From: Pseudomonas mediterranea CFBP 5447
Lineage (GTDB): Bacteria; Pseudomonadota; Gammaproteobacteria; Pseudomonadales; Pseudomonadaceae
DNA: 64,000 nt
Assembly (NCBI RefSeq): GCF_000774145.1
Contig: NZ_KN322987.1
Location: 792,747 to 856,746, forward strand
Direction: 5' to 3'
The translations under genes and the position numbers were made by a program. Below are positions 52,153-61,200 of the stretch, piece by piece (within the stretch, counting starts at the first letter, position 1; every line of letters begins with the position of its first letter). The notes under the pieces are model-generated. The model was not told the DNA's origin. It saw only the letters and a program-made list of their open reading frames with translations, and made no database searches.

Positions 52153-55100
52153 ATGAGCGGACTTCAAGGTTTTCGTATTTCGCCGCAACAGGCAGCGCTG
52201 TATCCCCACATCAAGGGCGCTGCCGAGCACCCGTTCGGTTGTCACTTGCAATGGTCGCTGTCCGGCCCGACCGACGTCGAAGCGCTGAACAGCCGTCTGC
52301 AAGCGCTGCTGGCTGCCAGTGAAATCCTGCGGACCCGCCTGATGCCGGTACCGGGCCTGCGTCATCCGGTACAGGTCATCGACGAGACCGGCACACTGGC
52401 GGTGGCCCAGCTGGACCTGCGCCAGCACAACGGCTCCGACCAGGATGCCGAACTGGCGCGCCTCGTTTCGCAAACCCGGGACTGGACCGCGCCGCTGGCC
52501 GTGACCCTGGTGCGCCTGTCGGATCAAACAGCGGTACTGGACCTGGCCGGCGCGGGCAGCCATTTCGATCTCGCCAGCCTCAGGCTGCTGGCTGACGCCT
52601 TGCTGCAAGAGACCCCGGCGGATCTGTCCGAAGCCCTGCAATACGCCGATTACGCCGAATGGCGCTGGAACCTGGTGGAAGACGAACCGGACCATCCGGG
52701 CGTGAGTTTCTGGAAAGCCTTGGGCGAGGCCGAGCAGCCCACCTTGCAACTGTCCCTCGAAGCGCCCAGCGGTGCCGGCTTCGCCCCTGCCCGACAGGCA
52801 CTGGCCCTCCCCGCCGAACTCGCCCGTCACCCGGCCCTGACCTCGGCGTTGATGCTGGCCGCCTGGGCAGCGGTACTCGGCCGCCAGGCCGGCCAGCAGC
52901 AGGTCCCGCTGACCTTGATCCACGAAAGCCGCGGCGCCGAACTGGACGCCGTTCTGGGAGTATTCGAGCAGTGCCTGCCCCTGAACATCGACCTGGATCC
53001 CCAGGCCACCCTGCTCCAGCAGAGCCAACAGTTGGCCGCCTCGGTGGAGCGCACCACCGGCTGGCAAGACTATTACACCCGGGACCTCACCACGGGCTAC
53101 GCCTTCGCCTGGCGCTCGGGTGATGCCCGGGAACGCTACGCCGACGCGCTGATGGGCCCGGTGAAAGCCTGCCTGAATGTCCGCCAGTTGCCGGACAGCC
53201 TGCACGCCAGCGTGAGCTACGATTGCCACACCCTGAGCGCCGCAGCCGCACGCAGCCTTGGCGAACAATGGTTGCAACTGCTGCAAGGCGCCTTGGCCGA
53301 ACCGCAACAGGCCTGGTCCCACCTGCCGCTCGGCGGACCGTTGCAATCGGCGATTATCGACAACGCGCCAAGCTCGCCCTCCATCGAAGCGCTGACACTG
53401 GTGGACTTGATTGCCCGCCAGGTTCGCCAGCAACCGGACGCCATTGCCCTCAGCGACCAGCACGGCGACCTGAGCTATGCCGGCCTCGACGCCTGCGCTA
53501 CCCGTCTGGCCCATCGACTGGTGGCAGCCGGCATCGGCCGCGACGTGCCGGTCGGCATTCTCTTCCCGCGCAGCAACGCCGCCATTGTCGCCATGCTCGC
53601 AGTGTTGAAAGCCGGTGGTGCCTATGTGCCGATCGACCCGACCTACCCGGCCGATCGACGCGCCTACATGCTGGCCGACAGCGGCATCGCCCACATCGTG
53701 GTCAGCGCCGAATTGGCCGACAGCCTGCCGGCGACCCTGCAACGTTTCGTGCTGGATGAGCTGAACGAATTCGACGCGAACGACCTGCCGCCGCTGCCCC
53801 TGCCGGACGCCAGCGCCCTCGCCTACCTGATCTATACCTCGGGCTCCACCGGCGCGCCCAAAGCCGTGGAAATCAGCCATGGTGCCCTGAGTTTCTCGAC
53901 CCAGGTGCGGATGGCTGCCTACGAGACGCCGGTGCGCGCCTACCTGCTGTTGTCGTCGTTCGCCTTCGACAGCTCGGTCGCCGGGATTTTCTGGACCTTG
54001 GCTCAAGGTGGCCGGCTGGTGCTGCCGGCGCCTGGTGAAGAGCTGGAGATGGCGCGCCTGGCGCAGCTGGTTGCCCAGCACAAAGTCAGTCACGGCCTGT
54101 CGCTGCCATCGCTGTATCAGGCCCTGCTCGATCTATTGCAGCGCAGCGCCAGCGCCGACAGCCTCGAGTGCTGGATTGTCGCCGGTGAAGCTTGCCCGCC
54201 GGCCCTGGTCGCGCAACACAGCAAGACCTTGCCACAGGCCCGCCTGGTGAACGAATACGGTCCTACCGAGGCCACGGTCTGGGCCAGTCACGAGGTACTG
54301 GAGCCGAGCCGCAGCGTCAGCATCGGCCGCCCGATTGCCGGCATGGACCTGCGCCTGCTGAACGAATTCGACCAGGCCTGCGGCATCGGTGAACCGGGTG
54401 AGATCGTCCTCGCCGGCCCGACCCTGGCGCGGGGCTACCGCAACAAACCGGAAGAAACCGCCAAGGCCTTCGTCACCCTGGCCGACGGCACCCGTGCCTA
54501 CCGTACCGGTGACCTGGCGTGCTGGCTGGCCGACGGACGCGTGGCTTTCCTCGGCCGCAAGGACCACCAGGTCAAAGTCCGCGGCTACCGCATCGAACTC
54601 GGGGAAATCGAACGGCAACTGTGCAGCCACAGCGACGTGCGCGAAGCCGCAGTGATCGTGCAGGAACACGCTGCCGGCAAACGCCTGCTCGCCTATGTCC
54701 TCGCCGCGCATGGCTATGCGCCGGACTCGGAAGCGATCAAGCGTTTCCTCGGCGAGCGCCTGCCGTCGTACATGGTTCCGGCCCGAGTGCTGACCCTGGC
54801 GACCTTCCCGCGCACGCCTAACGGCAAACTCGACACCCGTCAGTTGCCCGACCCGGATCAGTTCGACGAAAGCACCCACGTCGCACCGCGCAACGCCATG
54901 GAAACCACCTTGCAAGCCATCGTCGCCAAGGTCCTGAAGCTGGCGAGCGTGAGCGTCACCGACAACTTCTTCGCCATCGGCGGTGACTCGATCCTGAGCC
55001 TGCAAGTGGTGGCCCAGGCCCATGAGCAAGGGATCGCGCTCTCGGCCAAACAAGTCTTCGAACGCCAGACCGTCGCCGCCATGGCCGAGGTCGCGCAGCC

Positions 55101-55215
55101 CCTGGCCGAATCCGCCGCCGAGCCGCTGGCAGACAGTGCCGAGTTCAGCGCCTCGGGCCTGTCCGACGACGAAATGCAAGCGCTGATGGCCGAACTGGAC
55201 GAGGCCGACCTGTGA
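52153..55215 (+). CDS. NRPS 2: C-like interface domain, adenylation, PCP
   Basis: A 1020-aa protein. Residues 1 to about 420 look like a condensation domain, but the catalytic motif reads AGSHFDL: both His of HHxxxDG are lost. This fits the 'interface' domain described for modules whose residue is hydroxylated by a stand-alone SyrP-like enzyme. An A domain follows (YTSGSTGAPKAVEI near 556; NEYGPTEATVW; RTGDLACWL) and a PCP with IGGDSILSL (Ser near 945). The hand-aligned A-domain signature is D-S-A-S-I-A-E-V-W, sharing D-S...A-E-V with the bacitracin His code, so His is the best guess, with low certainty. Confidence 0.87.
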   Translation: MSGLQGFRISPQQAALYPHIKGAAEHPFGCHLQWSLSGPTDVEALNSRLQALLAASEILRTRLMPVPGLRHPVQVIDETGTLAVAQLDLRQHNGSDQDAELARLVSQTRDWTAPLAVTLVRLSDQTAVLDLAGAGSHFDLASLRLLADALLQETPADLSEALQYADYAEWRWNLVEDEPDHPGVSFWKALGEAEQPTLQLSLEAPSGAGFAPARQALALPAELARHPALTSALMLAAWAAVLGRQAGQQQVPLTLIHESRGAELDAVLGVFEQCLPLNIDLDPQATLLQQSQQLAASVERTTGWQDYYTRDLTTGYAFAWRSGDARERYADALMGPVKACLNVRQLPDSLHASVSYDCHTLSAAAARSLGEQWLQLLQGALAEPQQAWSHLPLGGPLQSAIIDNAPSSPSIEALTLVDLIARQVRQQPDAIALSDQHGDLSYAGLDACATRLAHRLVAAGIGRDVPVGILFPRSNAAIVAMLAVLKAGGAYVPIDPTYPADRRAYMLADSGIAHIVVSAELADSLPATLQRFVLDELNEFDANDLPPLPLPDASALAYLIYTSGSTGAPKAVEISHGALSFSTQVRMAAYETPVRAYLLLSSFAFDSSVAGIFWTLAQGGRLVLPAPGEELEMARLAQLVAQHKVSHGLSLPSLYQALLDLLQRSASADSLECWIVAGEACPPALVAQHSKTLPQARLVNEYGPTEATVWASHEVLEPSRSVSIGRPIAGMDLRLLNEFDQACGIGEPGEIVLAGPTLARGYRNKPEETAKAFVTLADGTRAYRTGDLACWLADGRVAFLGRKDHQVKVRGYRIELGEIERQLCSHSDVREAAVIVQEHAAGKRLLAYVLAAHGYAPDSEAIKRFLGERLPSYMVPARVLTLATFPRTPNGKLDTRQLPDPDQFDESTHVAPRNAMETTLQAIVAKVLKLASVSVTDNFFAIGGDSILSLQVVAQAHEQGIALSAKQVFERQTVAAMAEVAQPLAESAAEPLADSAEFSASGLSDDEMQALMAELDEADL

Positions 55216-55273
55216 GTCGTTCCTCCCGTTGCCAGGCCATCACCGTTGCCCCCTTTTACGCAGGACGTTTTCA

Positions 55274-58200
55274 ATGACCACCGAAAAAACCACCGGCAAT
55301 CCAATCGAAGACGTTTACCCGCTGTCGCCGTTGCAGCAAGGAATGCTCTTCCACTCCCTGCTCCACGAAGACTCCGGTGTCTATCTGATGCAGGACCGCT
55401 ATCGCATCGGCGGCGCCATCGATGAAGTGGCCTTCCTGGAATCATGGCGCCAGGTGGTGGCGCTGCACCCGTCCCTGCGCGCCAGTTTCCAATGGAAAAG
55501 CCAGAAGCAACCGGTGCAGGTAATCCACCGCGAGGTCAAGGTCCCGCTGGACACCCTCGACCTGCGCGGGCTTGCCGCCCACGAGCAGGAGGCGCGCATC
55601 CGCAGCCTGCTGGAAGATGAACAGAAAGTCGGCTTCAACCTGTCGAAGCCGCCGCTGATCCGCTTCCGGCTGGTGCGCCTGGCCGATGAGTCCTACGAAT
55701 TCATTCGCAGCTTCCATCACATCCTGATGGACGCCTGGTGCATTTCCTTGGTGACGGTGGACTTCCTCAAGGTCTACGAGGCACTGTGCAACGACCGCAC
55801 CCCGGAGTTGAAAAGCCCTCGGCCGTTCCGCGACTACATCCAGTGGCTGCAACGCCAGGATGCGGACAAGGCCGAACAGTTCTGGCGCGGCCAACTGCAA
55901 GGCCTCAATGCACCGACGCCACTGACCGTGGACAATGGCGTGGCCCATGATCGCTACACCGACGCGGTGCTGGTGGACGATCAACTGATTCACCTGAGCG
56001 AACAGCAAACCCAGGCGCTGGCGGCGTTCTGCCGTAGCCGGCGGATCACCCCGAACACCTTCTTCCAGGGCGTCTGGTCATTGTTGCTGGCGCGCTACAG
56101 CGGCCAACGGGACGTAGTCTTCGGTGTCACCGTGGCCGGTCGTCCAGCGGACCTGACCGGCGTCGCGGAAATGATCGGGTTGTTCATCAACACCTTGCCG
56201 CTGCGGGTGTCGGTGGACCCAGACGCCTCCCTCGGCAATTGGCTGGGTGACCTGCAAGGGCTCAACGTCGACATGCGCGACTTCGAGCACACGCCCTTGA
56301 CGGATATCCAGGGCTGGAGCGATTTCCCCCGGGGCGAAACCCTGTTCGACAGCATCCTGGTGTTCGAGAATGCCCCTATCGATGAGCAAATCCTCGAAGG
56401 CGGTTTCCAGTTCAGCCTCGAAGGCATGGACCACAGCGTGCACACCCACTACGGCTTGACCGTGGTGATCCTGCCCGGCGAGCAGCTGGGCATCCGCGTG
56501 TCCTATGACCGCGAACGCTTCGAGGCCGCCACCGTCGAGCGCCTGCTGGGCCATATCGCCAGCCTCGTGGAAGGCATGCTGGCGGCGCCGGATGCGCCGT
56601 TGAGCAGCTTTGAGCTGCTGGCCGTCGAGGAGCGCCAGCAACTGCTGGGCGATTGGGCGGTCAATCCTCACGATTTCCCGCTGGATCAGAGCTACGCGCA
56701 ATTGTTTGCCCGCCAGGTCGCCCAGCGCGGCGGGCAAGTCGCCGCCCTCTGTGACGGCGAGTCCCTGACCTACGCCGAGCTGGACCAGCGCTCCACACGC
56801 CTGGCCCACGCGTTGCGCGAGGCCGGTGCCGGCGAGGATCAACTGGTCGCCCTGGCCGCCCCTCGTGGCCTGGCGCTGTTGACCATGATGATCGCCGTGT
56901 TCAAGACCGGCGCGGCGATGCTGCCCTTGGAAGTCAATCACCCGCCCGAGCGCCTGCGGGAGATCCTCAGCCTGTCCCGCGCACCGCTGCTGGTCGCCAG
57001 TGAAGGTTGCAGTGCCCTGCTCGATCCGTTGCTCAGCGGTCTGGAACAGGCCCCGGTGGCGCTGTTCGCCGAAGCCTGCTGGAGGACTGGCAACGACTCG
57101 CCGCTGCCCGCCCTCGGCCGCCCGGACAGCCTCGCCTACGTGCTCTTCACCTCGGGTTCGACCGGTACGCCGAAGGGCGTGATGATCGAACAGCGGGGCA
57201 TGCTCAACAACATCTTCGGCAAGGTCCCGGCCCTGGGGCTCGGCGCCGAGGACCGGATCCCGCAGACCGCCTCCGTGGCGTTCGACATTTCCGTGTGGCA
57301 GTTCCTCGCCGCGCCGGTGCTCGGCGCCACCGTGCACATCCTCCCGGACGAAGTCGCCCACGACCCGCAGCGCCTGTTGGAGGTGCTCGCCAGCGAACGC
57401 CTGAGCGTGCTGGAAATCGTCCCGAGCCTGATGCGCACCCTGCTCGCCCTGTGCCCGTGCGACCTGCAACTGCCGGACCTGCGCTGGGTGCTGCCCACCG
57501 GTGAAGCCCTGCCGCCGACCGTGGCCCGGGACTGGTTCGCGCGCTTCCCCGACATCGCCTTGATGAATGCCTACGGACCGGCCGAATGCGCCGACGACGT
57601 GGCGTTCCAGCCGATCTTCGAAGCCCCGGCCGCGCACATCAGCCACATGCCCATCGGCCAGCCGACCGCCAACAACTGCCTGTATGTGCTCGACGAGGCC
57701 CTGCGTCCGCTGCCCGTAGGTGTGGCCGGGGAAATCTGTGTCGGTGGCGTCGGTGTCGGCCGTGGCTACCTGCACGATCCGCAGCGCACCGCCGAGGCGT
57801 TCATCGAGCATCCGCAGCTCGAAGGCCGCGTGTATCGCACCGGTGACCTGGGACGCTGGCGCGCAGACGGGGTGATCGAATACCTCGGTCGCCGCGACCA
57901 GCAGGTCAAGCTACGCGGGCACCGGATCGAGCTGACCGAAATCGAACACCGTCTCTCGCAACACCCGAACGTGCGCGAAGCAGCCGTCCTGCTGCGGGAA
58001 AACAATGTCGGCGAAGCCTGGCTGGTGGCGTATTGGTCAGCCCATGACGACACCCTGGGCAGCGACGGCCTGGGCGAGCACCTGCGGGCGCAACTGCCGC
58101 CGTACATGGTGCCGGCCGCCTTCGTCTGCCTGGACAGCCTGCCGCTGAACAACAACGGCAAGGTCGACCGCAAGGCCCTGGCCGCCCGGGAACTGGACTG

Positions 58201-61200
58201 GCAGGCCGACGCCCAGCAAAGCATCGCCCCGCGCAACCCCCTGGAAACCGCCGTGGCGTCGATCTGGGCCGAGGTCCTGGGGCGTGACACCGTGGGCGTG
58301 GAAGACAACTTCTTCACCCTCGGCGGCCACTCGTTGCTGGCGACCCAGATCGTGGCGCGACTGCGCAGCCATTTCAAACTCGACCTGCCGCTGCGCACGC
58401 TGTTCGAACAGCCCACCGTGGCCTTGCTGGCGGTGAACATTGCCGCCCGCCAGGCCGACGCCGCCGCGCCACAAGCCGCTGCTCTCAAAGCGCCGAAAGC
58501 CCAGCCACGCCCGGCCCTGTTGCCGCTGTCGTTCTCGCAACAACGCCTGTGGTTCATCGAGCAACTGACCCCCGGCACGACGCTGTTCAACATCCCGTTC
58601 GCCCTGCACCTCAAGGGCGAACTCAATGTCGAGGCGCTGCATGCCAGCCTGAATGACCTGCTGGCGCGTCATGAAATCCTCCGCACCGGCATCCACAGCA
58701 CCGATGGCGTGCCCTGCCAGCGCATCAGCGAGTCACTGGACATCGCCCTGCCCTTCGAGGACCTGTCCGGCCTGACCGCCACCGCTCGCGAAGGCGCGCA
58801 ATTCACTGCTCTGCAAGACACCTTCGAGCAGCCGTTCGACCTGACCTCCCCGCCGTTGCTGCGTGCCCGCCTGCTGCGCCTGGCGCCGGGAGAGCACGTG
58901 CTGGGCATCGCCCTGCATCACCTGGTGTCGGATGCCTGGTCAGCCACCATCGCCCTGCGGGAACTGGCCCTGGGCTATGAAGCCCGCTGCAACGGCGCCG
59001 CCGCCGAACTGCCGGCGTTGCCGGTGCAATACGCCGACTTCGCCCTCTGGCAGCGCGAACACCTGCAAGGCGCCGAACTCAAGCGCCAGCTCGATTACTG
59101 GACCACCACGCTGGACCGCCGCGACAGCGAAGGCAGCCCGTTGCTGGCGCTGCCCACCGACCATCCACGGCCATCGATGCAGAGCTACCGCGCCGGGATC
59201 GTCCAGCGCGAACTCAGTGCCGACCTCAGCGGCCGGGTGCAAGCCTTCGCCAGCCGCCTCGGCACCACCCCGTTCACGGTGCTGTTCGCCGGCTTCGCCG
59301 TGCTGATGCACCGCTTGAGCGGCGATGCCACCGTGCTGGTCGGCACCCCGGTGACCCACCGCGAACAACCGGGCACCGAAGGCCTGCTCGGGATCCTGCT
59401 GAACAACCTGGCGATCCGCGCCGACTTTGCGCCGCAAGCGGATTTCACCGCCCTGGTGCAACAGGTCGCCGAGCGCCTGCGCAGCGGCCTGCAGCATCAG
59501 GACCTGCCTTTCGAGCAACTGGTGGACAGCCTGCAACTGCCCCGCAGCCTCAGCCACGCGCCGCTGTACCAAGTGATGGTGGCCCAGCAATTGGCCATGG
59601 AATCGCGCTTGCGCTTCCCCGGGCTGGAATTCGAAGCCCTGGACACCCCGCTCCGACATTCGGAATGCGACCTCGACCTGCACGTGTTATGCCCGGCCAA
59701 TGCCCCGATCCAGCTGGAGCTGATGTTCGCCCTCGACCTGTTCGTCGCCGACAGCGCCCGCCAGACCCTGGCCCGCCTGGAGCACTTGCTCGAGCAGATG
59801 CTCACCGAACCGCAACGCCCGGTAGCGGCCCTGCCGCTGCTGATGGACGCGGAATGGCAGCGCACGGTGGTGGAATGGAACCGTACCGAGATGGCGGTGC
59901 CCGCGCACCTGACCTTCGCCCAACTGTTCGAACAACAGGCCGAGCGCACCCCCGAGCGTGACGCGTTGTGCTTCGAGGGCCGTCGCCTGAGTTACAGCGA
60001 GTTGAACCGGCGGGCCAACCAGGTGGCGCATTACCTGCGCAGCCGTGGCGTGGTCGCCAATCGTCCGGTGGCGCTGTGTGTCGAGCGCTCGCTGGAGCTG
60101 TTGGTCGGCCTGCTGGGCATTCTCAAGGCCGGTGGCGCCTATGTGCCGCTGGACCCGACCTACCCGGTAGATCGCCTCGCCTACATGCTCGAAGACGCGC
60201 AACCGGCGCTGTTCCTCGGCCAACAGGGCCTGTTGGAACAGTTGGGCGCCGACCTGCCACGCCTGCGCCTGGACAGCGACGCGGCGCTGTTCGCCGACCA
60301 GCCGGGCGACAACCTGCCGCCGCTCGCCGGGCCGGACGACCTGGCTTACATCATGTACACCTCCGGCTCGACCGGTAAGCCCAAGGGCACCCTGGTCACC
60401 AACGGTTCGGTGGTCAACCTGGCCTGGGCGCGGATCCATGGCCTGTACCGTCGCTACACCGACCGGCCGATGCGCACCAGCTTCAACTACTCGTTCGCCT
60501 TCGACAGCTCGGTGGCCGAACTCATCCTGCTGCTCGACGGCCACAGCCTGTACCTGACCCCGGAAGACGTACGCTACGACCCACAAGCGCTGGCGCAGTT
60601 CTTCGAGGAAACCCGCCTGGAGGCCTTCGAATGCACCCCGGCGCAACTCAAGGCCCTGCTCGAAAGCGACGGCGTACGCCGTGGCGAGGTGTACCTGCCA
60701 CGTTTCGTGCTGTTCGGTGGCGATGCCGTGGACGCGCAATTGTGGCAGCGCCTGCCATCGATTGCCGGCAGCCGCTTCTTCAACACCTACGGCCCGACCG
60801 AGTGCACGGTGGATGCCACCGGTTGCGCGGTCGATGATTTCCCGGCCCGTCCCATCATCGGAAGGCCGATTGCCAACGTGCGCACCTACGTCCTTGACGG
60901 TTTCCTCAACCCGCTGCCGGTGGGTGTTCCGGGCGAACTGCACATCGGCGGTGCCGGGGTGACCCTGGGCTACCTCAACCGTGCCGAACAGACCGCCAAG
61001 GTGTTCATCGAGGACCCCTTCTCGCCGCTGGAAGGCGCACGGATGTACAAGTCCGGCGACCTCGTGCGTTGGCTGCCCGACGGCCAGCTCGAATACCTCG
61101 GGCGCATGGACCATCAGGTGAAGATCCGGGGTTTCCGCGTCGAACTGGGAGAAATCGAAAGCCTGATCGGTACCCAGCCCGGCGTACGCCAGGCCGTGGT

